Origin: an uncultured Flavobacteriales bacterium
GTDB taxonomy: Bacteria; Bacteroidota; Bacteroidia; Flavobacteriales; Crocinitomicaceae
Assembly: GCA_946479285.1 (NCBI GenBank)
Contig: CAMLFH010000017.1
Location: 1 to 64,000 of the forward strand
Length of the DNA: 64,000 nucleotides
Direction: 5' to 3'
Numbering within the stretch: position 1 is the stretch's first letter; each line of letters opens with the position of its first letter. The notes below the pieces were generated by a model, which had not been told where the DNA came from, ran no database searches, and was given only the letters and a program-made list of their open reading frames with translations. The position numbers were made by a program, and so were the translations under genes. Positions 45,617 to 53,026 of this stretch are shown piece by piece.

Positions 45617-47566
45617 ATGAAACACCTTATCCTTGCAATAATCGCACTTACAGTAAGCTGCAGCTCTATTGCCCAGTCACCGATGTACATGGATTACGAC
45701 TGGAAAAGTACTCCTGAAAAAATGGAGGTAACAGAAAAAGACCGCCTGGAAGATGAAATCATGCTTTTTGAGAAAAGAAGTATTGAATTCGCGGAATACA
45801 ACAACGGATTTTATCAAATGGTCCTGGTTCACAGCATCAAATTGATCAATACAGACAATGGAATTGAGAACAGCAATAAGGTTTACATTTCCAACAAACA
45901 GGGATCCACTGTATTGAAGCAAAAAGCGCGCGTAATCAAACCAGACGGAAAGATCATCAACCTGAAAGAATCAGATATCCAGGAGTCGAAAGACGAAAAC
46001 GGGAATGTGGAATACCAGTATTTTGCGTTGGAAGGACTGGAAAAAGGAAGTTACATCGAATACCTGCATTACATCAGTGAAGAACCGGTCTTAACAGGAT
46101 CGTCTATCTATTTGCAGTCCGGGATCGACAAGAAGAAAGTGACTTACGAAATCATTTGCCCCAAACACCTGGAGTTCAAGTTCCATTCCATCAACGGAAT
46201 GCCGGAGTTCAAAAAAGATTCCGTGAACACAGATATCAACAGATGTTTTATAGAAGCTTCGAACATTGAAGGAATGAAGGATGAAGAATCCAGTGCTTAC
46301 AATGCAAACCTGATGAAGTGTTATTACAAGCTTCAAAAGAACACTTCCAACGGAAAGTCCAATTTCTACACTTACCTGGATGTTTCCAAAAATGTGCATG
46401 CAAACATGTATGAAACTGTTTCGAAAAAGTCTGTGAAGAAAATTGCGGCACTGATTGCTGACCTTGGAAAAGGAGACAAAGAATCCCAGCTTCGTGAATT
46501 GGAATACAAGCTCAAAACAGAAATCGGGCTCACGGAAGAGTATTTTGAAGGAATCAGCAGCCTGGACAACATTCTAAACAAGAAGATCACTAACGAAACA
46601 GGAATGATCAAATTGATGATTGCCTGTCTGAAAGCCATGAATGTGAAGTTTGAAGTGGTTTTGACATCTGACCGGGATGAAAATCCGTTCCTGACAGATT
46701 ACGAAGCTTACAATTTCCTGGATGAGACGATGATTTACATCAGCGACATTCAAAAATATTGGTCACCGGGGATATTTTCGCGCATTGGCTTCACTCCTTT
46801 TGAATACATGAACAACAACGGTTTGTTTGTGGAAGAGCGTGTTGTTGGGGATCAGGCTTTCGGGGTTGGTAAAGTGAAATACATTGCCGGAACTAAAAGT
46901 GCCGAGTCCATTGATGAAATCAATACGGTTGTAACATTCAATGCCGATTTAAGCGAACCAACCATCGAAGTGGAGCGTAAATTATCCGGCTACAAAGCCA
47001 TGTACCCCCAGTTCATTTTGGATTTCGTTCAGGATGATGCGAAGAAAACAGAATTGAAAGAAGATGTTTTGTTGTACATGGATAAAGATTCCAAATTGAC
47101 AGATGTTACTTTCCAAAATGACAACAGCAAAGTTGCAGGTCAGGAAACATTTGTTGCAAAGGGAAAAATTTCGGGAACCAATTTCATCGAGAAAGCGGGA
47201 ACAAAAACATTGTTGAAAGTGGGAATGCTTATCGGGCCGCAAGCTGAAATGTACAACAAGGAAGCTCGTAAACTGCCGGTTTCTACACAGTTCACACGTC
47301 AGTACGTTAGAAAGATAGTGGTCAACATTCCGGAGGGAATTAAAGTAAAAAATCCGGAGATACTGAATTTCAATATTGTATCCAATGATGAGAAAGCATT
47401 GCAATCCGGTTTCGTTTCTTCGTATGAATTAACAGGAAATCAATTGGTAGTTACTATCAATGAATTCTACAACAAGGTGAATTATACGGTTGCAGAGTAT
47501 GAACAGTATGAAAAGATAATCAATGGCGCCGCAGACTTTAACAAACTGGTACTTGTTTTGGAATAA
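45617..47566 (+). CDS. DUF3857-type protein, apparent pseudo-enzyme paralogue
   Basis: A 649-aa secreted protein. The signal MKHLILAIIALTVSCSSIAQ contains a Cys, so lipidation is possible. The same DUF3857-then-transglutaminase layout is seen as in the gene before. By hand alignment at LKAMN/LKAVN the catalytic Cys position holds Glu (NETGMIKLMIACLKAMN), and the His region reads NFLDETMIYIS without the His-Asp pair. It is therefore probably inactive and may act as a partner or binding subunit. The ATG at 45617 is chosen; upstream in-frame codons lie inside the previous gene. A strong terminator follows. Confidence 0.75.
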   Translation: MKHLILAIIALTVSCSSIAQSPMYMDYDWKSTPEKMEVTEKDRLEDEIMLFEKRSIEFAEYNNGFYQMVLVHSIKLINTDNGIENSNKVYISNKQGSTVLKQKARVIKPDGKIINLKESDIQESKDENGNVEYQYFALEGLEKGSYIEYLHYISEEPVLTGSSIYLQSGIDKKKVTYEIICPKHLEFKFHSINGMPEFKKDSVNTDINRCFIEASNIEGMKDEESSAYNANLMKCYYKLQKNTSNGKSNFYTYLDVSKNVHANMYETVSKKSVKKIAALIADLGKGDKESQLRELEYKLKTEIGLTEEYFEGISSLDNILNKKITNETGMIKLMIACLKAMNVKFEVVLTSDRDENPFLTDYEAYNFLDETMIYISDIQKYWSPGIFSRIGFTPFEYMNNNGLFVEERVVGDQAFGVGKVKYIAGTKSAESIDEINTVVTFNADLSEPTIEVERKLSGYKAMYPQFILDFVQDDAKKTELKEDVLLYMDKDSKLTDVTFQNDNSKVAGQETFVAKGKISGTNFIEKAGTKTLLKVGMLIGPQAEMYNKEARKLPVSTQFTRQYVRKIVVNIPEGIKVKNPEILNFNIVSNDEKALQSGFVSSYELTGNQLVVTINEFYNKVNYTVAEYEQYEKIINGAADFNKLVLVLE

Positions 47567-47590
47567 GCTGCTGAAAGTTTTGCATAAAAA

Positions 47591-47623
47591 AATCCCCGAT
47601 CTTTCCGGATCGGGGATTTTTTT
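47591..47623. terminator. Bidirectional terminator between the DUF3857 operon and marR
   Basis: AATCCCCGATC (47591-47601) pairs with GATCGGGGATT (47608-47618) around a 6-base loop, with A-run before and T-run after. It separates convergent genes; the T-run reaches the marR stop. Confidence 0.92.
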
Positions 47624-48077
47624 ATTTCTTACAGTTACTGGCTATTTGTGTCATCACCCTGGTAGTGATTTCCATTTCTTCCACAGTCAGACCGTTTAGA
47701 GCAGTGGCGCGGTTATCCGGAATCACTTCATCCATTGCTTCCATTGCCTCTAATGCTTTCGGTGTCACCAAAATGTCCATTTTCCGGCGATCAGACTTGT
47801 TGATCTTGCGTTTCAGGTATTTTGCATCTACCAATAAGTTAATCATTCGATTTACAGAGGCAGCATCTTTAAATACCAATTCTGAAATTTCGTTTTGCTG
47901 AATTCCCGGGTTTTCAATCAAACAGCGAATCACCAACCATTGGTCAATAGTAATTTGATGTCCCAGAGATCTCAAACGAGCTTGCGCAAACTGGCGATAG
48001 GTGCGAATGGCCCTGTCGATCTTATAAAAAATAATCGAATCTAGTTTTTCCACTTGTAATATATTGTTGTAGTACAT
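47622..48077 (-). CDS. MarR family transcriptional regulator
   Basis: A 151-aa protein with the winged-helix MarR layout: a helical start; ITIDQWLVIRCLIENPGIQQNEIS; recognition part ELVFKDAASVNRMINLLVDAKYLKR; wing KINKSDRRKMDILVTPKAL; and a dimer helix at the end. The ligand is unknown. It lies directly downstream of an AraC-type gene on the same strand. A 28-base palindrome just before its start codon is the probable autoregulatory site. Confidence 0.9.
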   Translation of the reverse strand: MYYNNILQVEKLDSIIFYKIDRAIRTYRQFAQARLRSLGHQITIDQWLVIRCLIENPGIQQNEISELVFKDAASVNRMINLLVDAKYLKRKINKSDRRKMDILVTPKALEAMEAMDEVIPDNRATALNGLTVEEMEITTRVMTQIASNCKK

Positions 48078-48083
48078 AAGATA

Positions 48084-48111
48084 AATTGAGGTTATAGTAA
48101 TAACGTCAATT
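48084..48111. promoter_or_regulatory. Putative MarR operator
   Basis: Arms AATTGAGGTTAT (48084-48095) and ATAACGTCAATT (48100-48111) around AGTA: 11 of 12 pairs match. It lies 6 bases before the marR start codon and overlaps the stop codon of the AraC-type gene. Long palindromes so close to the start are typical MarR autoregulation sites. Confidence 0.65.
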
Positions 48112-48451
48112 ACTCACTGTAAGTTGCATTCCGTGGACAAAATCCGTGAATTCTTTTAAAAGCCTTGCTAAATGATGCCAGATCTGCATATCCGAAGATC
48201 GAACTGATCTCCGTCCAGGTATAAATATCTTTCGCATGCAACTCTTTGGCTTTCTCCATTTTAAGATTCCTAAAATAACTGGCCGGCCCTATTCCCATAT
48301 GTGCTTTAAAACTCTTATTCAATTTTGAAACTGAAAAGCCAATCATTCGTGCGTGTTTCGCTACATCAAAGTTTTCATGTGGGTTTTCATTCATGTAAGC
48401 AATTAATTTTTCAATTGCCTTACAATCTTCCGGGTGCAACATCTTATTCAT
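48110..48451 (-). CDS. Stand-alone AraC-type helix-turn-helix regulator
   Basis: A 113-aa protein consisting only of the AraC DNA-binding region with two helix-turn-helices: FDVAKHARMIGFSVSKLNKSFKAHMG and 'WTEISSIFGYADLASFSKAFKRIHGFCP'. It resembles the MarA/SoxS size class, or AraC proteins that lack a sensor domain. The ATG at 48451 is preferred over 48472, which gives an odd hydrophobic front. It is followed by marR after 32 bases, so the two are probably an operon. Targets are unknown. Confidence 0.8.
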   Translation of the reverse strand: MNKMLHPEDCKAIEKLIAYMNENPHENFDVAKHARMIGFSVSKLNKSFKAHMGIGPASYFRNLKMEKAKELHAKDIYTWTEISSIFGYADLASFSKAFKRIHGFCPRNATYSE

Positions 48452-48472
48452 ACTCAACAGATAACTTAACAA

Positions 48473-48890
48473 AGGTATACGATTGATATATCAATCATTA
48501 AATCGCAGTCAGTTTATATGACCACTTGTCATTGATTCCTAACCGTTTACAAATTCGGGTAAAAACAGACAATATAAAACCAACTAAAAACAATGATTTT
48601 TGGTGAAACAATTAACTACAAAGGATATGATTCAATGGTTCACACATCAGACAAGCATTATCGATCTTTTCGCAATTTTCGGTAAAAAATAACTCGAGAT
48701 ATTTCTTCAGTTGGTCCGTTTCTAGTTTTAATATGGAGATATAGAGTACGGTTAGGTAACATAAGTTAAGATGCTTCAGCATTTGACAAAGCAAAACTAA
48801 CAGCGCGACCAGCAAATCCAGATGCTTTTATCCGGAATGAAGAAAAACCAGCTTTATAGCTGAGTAAATTAAAGAGGAAGTCCCCGTTAT
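48473..48890. other. Gene-poor 418-base gap with a palindrome and a decayed plus-strand gene
   Basis: It holds a perfect 16-bp palindrome GATTGATATATCAATC (48481-48496), 30 bases before the AraC-type start. A 30-codon plus-strand reading at 48593-48685 starts MIFGETINYKGYDS. A later plus-strand reading at 48770-48859 gives DASAFDKAKLTARPANPDAF and ends IRNEEKPAL, then stop. That tail looks like a real protein end but has no start, so I read the stretch as a decayed plus-strand gene, low confidence. A hairpin with a plus-strand T-run follows it at 48882-48911. Confidence 0.4.
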
Positions 48891-48911
48891 CTAGCTAACG
48901 GGGCCTTTTTG
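48882..48911 (+). terminator. Hairpin with plus-strand T-run overlapping the MFS gene end
   Basis: CCCCGTTA (48882-48889) pairs with TAACGGGG (48896-48903), followed by CCTTTTT on the plus strand. It includes the last codons and stop of the minus-strand MFS gene. On the minus strand the tail is CTTCCTCTTT, weaker. The better T-run faces right, as if it served the decayed plus-strand gene to its left. Confidence 0.7.
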
Positions 48912-50195
48912 GTTTGCTGCAAGTTCATCGTCCAAATCGTCTTCCAAACCTTCATCTAAAAGAGTTTCTGAATGTGCTTTGAAGGCAATTTTTTTGAATA
49001 CGTAACGCAGGAGGATCAATGCAATAATTGCCAATCCGCCGGCAACGAAGAAAGGAGTTCCGTAGAAAATAGAATTCTTCTCAGCCAATGGTACGGATTT
49101 GTAGAAAATCCACATCATGAAGATCGGCCCGATGATCTCTGCCAAACTCATCAGTGAAGTAAAAATCCCCTGCAATTCGCCCTGCTCGTTACTTTTCACC
49201 TCACTTGAAACAAGAGATCGAATACTCGGATCTACTATTCCTGAAAATGCATAAGGCAAAATAATCACATACATCAGCCAGCCATAAGGAATCAGTCCGA
49301 TCCCCAATGTAACCACACTCAGGATAATCAATCCAAGCGTTGCTGCACCTTTTTCGCCCAGTTTCTTCACAATTGGTCCGGCCATTAACCCCTGAACCAA
49401 TCCAAAACAAACCCCAACTACAGCCAATGAAATCCCAACATCTTTGGTTTCCCAGCCAAAACGGGCAATCGTATAATAATTCCACACAGAATGAATAGCC
49501 ATGTTTGAAAGCAATACGATGAAGGTAACGACGAATAAACCGCGGTATTTTGGAAAACGTACAATCTGTACAATTGCACCAATCGGATTGGCACGTTTCA
49601 AATCGAATTTTCTGCGGTCAGAAGCAGGCAAAGATTCTTTCAGGAATATTAATCCGTAGATAAAATTAGCTAAGGACAAAAATGCCGCTACCAGGAACGG
49701 AACACGTAATCCAAATTCAGAAGCTGCCGCACCAATTGCAGGGCCGATGATAAATCCAACTCCAAAAGCTGCTCCGATCAATCCGAAGTTCTGTGCACGA
49801 TTCTTATCTGTTGAAATGTCTGCAATGTAAGCCGCCGCCGTTGTAAAACTGGCCCCAAACATTCCCGACACCGCTCTACCGACAATCAACCACGCCAAAC
49901 TAGGTGCGAAATACATAAATACATAATCCAGCCCCAAACCAAGAAGCGACATTAAGATAATTGGTCTGCGCCCATAACGGTCGCTCAAATTCCCGATCAA
50001 CGGAGAAAATACGAACTGCATCAAGGCATAAGTTGCCAGGACAACTCCCGAATATTTGGACGATTCATTGATCGACAAATGGGTTGCATCTGCAATCAAA
50101 CTTGGAAGAGAAGGAATGATAATTCCCAATCCGATAGAATCGATACAAATGGTTATTAAAATAAAAATTAAGCCTTTGGTCTGTTTTTCACTCAT
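48891..50195 (-). CDS. MFS transporter of the TCR/Tet group
   Basis: A 434-aa protein with about 12 membrane helices. The group signature is near the start: 'FILITICIDSIGLGIIIPSL' for helix 1. Motif A GNLSDRYGRRPIILMSLLG lies between helices 2 and 3. The RAVSGMFGASFTTAAAYIAD part of helix 4-5 and the antiporter motif C region 'FGLIGAAFGVGFIIGPAIGA' follow. These match TetA-type drug:H+ antiporters, though many family members export other compounds. Single gene, with no TetR-type regulator beside it. The acidic tail DEGLEDDLDDELAA is unusual. Confidence 0.88.
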   Translation of the reverse strand: MSEKQTKGLIFILITICIDSIGLGIIIPSLPSLIADATHLSINESSKYSGVVLATYALMQFVFSPLIGNLSDRYGRRPIILMSLLGLGLDYVFMYFAPSLAWLIVGRAVSGMFGASFTTAAAYIADISTDKNRAQNFGLIGAAFGVGFIIGPAIGAAASEFGLRVPFLVAAFLSLANFIYGLIFLKESLPASDRRKFDLKRANPIGAIVQIVRFPKYRGLFVVTFIVLLSNMAIHSVWNYYTIARFGWETKDVGISLAVVGVCFGLVQGLMAGPIVKKLGEKGAATLGLIILSVVTLGIGLIPYGWLMYVIILPYAFSGIVDPSIRSLVSSEVKSNEQGELQGIFTSLMSLAEIIGPIFMMWIFYKSVPLAEKNSIFYGTPFFVAGGLAIIALILLRYVFKKIAFKAHSETLLDEGLEDDLDDELAANQKGPVS

Positions 50196-50358
50196 GCGGC
50201 AAAATTAAGGATTCCTTTTCGTTGACAAAAATCTGAAATTTAATTTTAGGTAAAATGTACCTGTTTAATTATCCAAATATGAATGTCTCAATTATCAAGA
50301 TTGAATTCTCTACTTGATAATTAATCATTGATCATTCATAATTAGCTAGCTTTACAGG

Positions 50359-51030
50359 ATGAAACGCGAATTGGTAAAAACTGCAGATGGTTCTACAACA
50401 ATCTATATTCCGGAATGGAACGAGCATTATCATTCCAGTCATGGCGCTTTGCAGGAAGCACAGCATGTTTTCATCAAACATGGATTGAACCCCAAGTCGG
50501 GAGATTACCTGACGATTCTTGAAATGGGTTTCGGTACCGGCTTAAATGCACTTCTCACCTATTTCGCTTCCGAAAAACGCAATCAATACATTCATTACAT
50601 CGGGCTGGAAGCTTTTCCACCTACATCAGAAGAAATTGAAGGAATGAATTACACTTCCTTTACCACTGATGAAGATGCCGTGGAAGTATTTAAAAAAATG
50701 CACCGGGTGGATTGGAATGTGGCACGGGAAATTTCGGAGCATTTCGTACTTGAAAAAGTAGAAAAACAAATCCAGGACCTGGAATTGGGAAAAGAATCGA
50801 TCGACCTGTGTTATTACGACGCATTCGGTCCCAGGGTTCAACCCGAATTGTGGAGCCCCGAAATATTCCAAAAAATCTACGATTGGCTGAGTCCGGGCGG
50901 AGTTTTGGTGACCTATTGCGCCAAAGGACAGGTAAAACGCGATTTGAAATCTGTCGGTTTTGAAGTAACTGCGCTTCCAGGGCCTCCGGGAAAACGTGAA
51001 ATGACAAAAGCGGTAAAAAAATTAGTCTGA
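50359..51030 (+). CDS. mnmD: tRNA 5-methylaminomethyl-2-thiouridine methyltransferase MnmD-like
   Basis: A 223-aa protein. The SAM site is LEMGFGTGLNALLT (about residues 54-67). Upstream TIYIPEWNEHYHSSHGALQEAQHVFI and the later 'DLCYYDAFGPRVQPELWSPEIF' and 'GGVLVTYCAKGQVKRDLKSVGFEV' are the DUF752/MnmD signature. MnmD completes mnm5s2U at the wobble base of several tRNAs. The form without the fused MnmC oxidase domain is usual in Bacteroidota. Confidence 0.9.
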   Translation: MKRELVKTADGSTTIYIPEWNEHYHSSHGALQEAQHVFIKHGLNPKSGDYLTILEMGFGTGLNALLTYFASEKRNQYIHYIGLEAFPPTSEEIEGMNYTSFTTDEDAVEVFKKMHRVDWNVAREISEHFVLEKVEKQIQDLELGKESIDLCYYDAFGPRVQPELWSPEIFQKIYDWLSPGGVLVTYCAKGQVKRDLKSVGFEVTALPGPPGKREMTKAVKKLV

Positions 51031-51063
51031 AACTTCCAAAAAACACTATCTTAGAGTAAAATA

Positions 51064-51110
51064 GACCGATAATGTTTGGTGAATAATCACGACTGTTCGG
51101 TTCATCGGTC
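51064..51110 (+). other. Structured leader or terminator-like hairpin before the esterase gene
   Basis: GACCGAT (51064-51070) pairs with ATCGGTC (51104-51110), with a nested GTGA/TCAC stem at 51079-51090, then AAAAATAA. It sits between mnmD and the esterase. There is no clean T-run. Confidence 0.35.
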
Positions 51111-51190
51111 AAAAATAATCCGGCACTATACGCATACACACCTCATTTTTGGTGCTTTTTTATTTTTATAAACCATTAACTCTTTTCACA

Positions 51191-52363
51191 ATGACAAAAA
51201 GATCTTTACTATTAGCGATTACTTTGTGTATTTCATTTGTAAATAATTTGAAAGCACTTGATATTAATGGAAGTATCCAGGTAAACGGCGTTACCCGAAC
51301 GTTTATCATTCACTCGCCAGGCACATGCGTAGCTGCTAATTTACCAGCGGTTTTAGTGTTTCATGGAGATGGAGGAACTGCCGCAGGTATTAAAAGTTAC
51401 TCAGGATTTGACGCTGCTGCAGACAATAATGATTTTTTAGTCGTTTATGCTCAGTCAACCAGCGATTTAGGAAACGGGATATGGAATAAACCTGTAGACG
51501 GGAACGAAGCAGGAGAACCACAAGATGTTGCTTTTGTTTTTCAGTTGATTGATTATCTATGTACGAATTATGGGATTAATCAGAAGCAGGTATACGCAAC
51601 CGGACATTCCGGAGGAGCTTTTTTTTCCTATCGGTTAGCCGTAGAATTAGCTGGTAAAATTGCTGCAATAGCACCAGTTGCAGGCAATATGTATGGGGAC
51701 AACACCTATTTGACCACTTACGCACAAAATTCATTTGTACCAATTCCTGTTTGGCACATTCACGGAGATGCTGATGGCACGGTAGCATATCCGGATCCTG
51801 ATTTTACTCCAACAGCCTGGAGCGAATGGCCCTTGTCTTTTTTTAGTGAGCCGGCAAGTGCTTGTGGAGAGAATACATATACTGCATCAGCCATATCCAC
51901 CATTGTTGCAGGAGTTCAAAAAATTCCCTTTTGCACCATCGGCAAAGAAGTTTCAATCATTCGAATTGTAGGAGGCGGACATGGCTGGCCGGCAGTAAAT
52001 GGCTTTAATACCGCATCAGCAATCTGGAATTTCTTTAAAGACTATCAACTGGCAAATTTAGCGGCATGTCAACCGGGGCCTGGCAACTGTACTACAGGTA
52101 TTGGTTCGCAAAATGTTTCCGGTGAAGACTGGATCACCATCTATCCAAATCCGGGAAAAGAAATCGTGACTATCCAATTTCACAATCCATTGACTTCTAT
52201 CCAATTAAAAGACCTGTCGGGCAAAATTATTGTGGAAAAACAAGTGGACGGAGTGACTGAAATACAATTACCTTTAAACAGCTTGTCATCAGGAGTTTAT
52301 TTTATTAAATCCATTGATAAAAATGGAAATTTCGCTATTCATAAACTAGTTGTAGAAAATTGA
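51191..52363 (+). CDS. Secreted PHB-depolymerase/feruloyl-esterase-like hydrolase with T9SS tail
   Basis: A 390-aa secreted alpha/beta hydrolase. The signal peptide ends NNLKA. LPAVLVFHGDGGTA is the oxyanion strand. The nucleophile is Ser140 in ATGHSGGAFFS, the acid Asp193 or Asp195 in HIHGDADGTVAYPD, and the base His264 in GGGHGWPAVNG. The C-terminus is a T9SS type A sorting domain (ITIYPNPGKEIVTI to SGVYFIKSIDKNG). It is exported by the T9SS and probably cleaves polyesters or ester-linked plant or algal material. The ATG at 51191 is chosen over an upstream ATG that would spoil the signal. Confidence 0.87.
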   Translation: MTKRSLLLAITLCISFVNNLKALDINGSIQVNGVTRTFIIHSPGTCVAANLPAVLVFHGDGGTAAGIKSYSGFDAAADNNDFLVVYAQSTSDLGNGIWNKPVDGNEAGEPQDVAFVFQLIDYLCTNYGINQKQVYATGHSGGAFFSYRLAVELAGKIAAIAPVAGNMYGDNTYLTTYAQNSFVPIPVWHIHGDADGTVAYPDPDFTPTAWSEWPLSFFSEPASACGENTYTASAISTIVAGVQKIPFCTIGKEVSIIRIVGGGHGWPAVNGFNTASAIWNFFKDYQLANLAACQPGPGNCTTGIGSQNVSGEDWITIYPNPGKEIVTIQFHNPLTSIQLKDLSGKIIVEKQVDGVTEIQLPLNSLSSGVYFIKSIDKNGNFAIHKLVVEN

Positions 52364-52443
52364 TTCACGGTCATTTATTTGACCGGGATTAATTCCTAAA
52401 ACAATATTTACTTCTAACTTTAGACAAACAAATAGATCAAAAA

Positions 52444-52941
52444 ATGGCAAACGTAACTTTAGGAGGAAATCCGCTTCACACCAGCGGTGAATTACCGGCA
52501 AAAGGCTCTCATGCAGCAGATTTCTCATTGGTAAACGGGGATTTGGGAACAATTTCACTGGATAACTACAAAGGAAAAAAACTGATTTTAAATATCTTCC
52601 CGAGTCTGGATACGGGAACTTGTGCCACTTCTGTTCGTGAGTTCAATAAAAGGGCTTCCGGATTGGAAAACACCACAGTTCTATGTATTTCACGCGATCT
52701 TCCTTTCGCTCAAAAACGTTTTTGCGGGGCAGAAGGAATTGAAAACGTAGTAACCCTTTCTGATTTTAGAGACGGAGCTTTCGGAAAAAACTACGGATTG
52801 GAATTATTGGATGGCCCATTGCAGGGATTACACGCAAGATCAGTTGTAGTTTTGGATGAGAATCACAACGTGGTTTACACGGAATTGGTTCCTGAAATCA
52901 AGAATGAACCGAACTACGAAAGCGCTTTGGCTGCTTTATAA
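52444..52941 (+). CDS. tpx: Thiol peroxidase, atypical 2-Cys peroxiredoxin
   Basis: A 165-aa protein of the exact Tpx length. Peroxidatic Cys60 is in FPSLDTGTCATSVREFN, and resolving Cys94 is in AQKRFCGAEGIENV. It reduces hydroperoxides with thioredoxin as donor. Single gene. A weak hairpin with TCCCG/CGGGA follows at 52963-52987 with a short T-run, a possible terminator. Confidence 0.96.
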   Translation: MANVTLGGNPLHTSGELPAKGSHAADFSLVNGDLGTISLDNYKGKKLILNIFPSLDTGTCATSVREFNKRASGLENTTVLCISRDLPFAQKRFCGAEGIENVVTLSDFRDGAFGKNYGLELLDGPLQGLHARSVVVLDENHNVVYTELVPEIKNEPNYESALAAL

Positions 52942-53026
52942 TAAAAAGAATATTTTCAGAAGTCCCGTTTTGTTTTGCAGAGCGGGATTTTCTATTTGCG
53001 GATAGCCTAATAATTTCGGGTAAATT

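Noticed and set aside
48612..48815. Minus-strand ORF of 67 codons in the gap before the MFS gene
   Set aside because: No family features, an unlikely hydrophobic start, and better protein-like pieces on the other strand.
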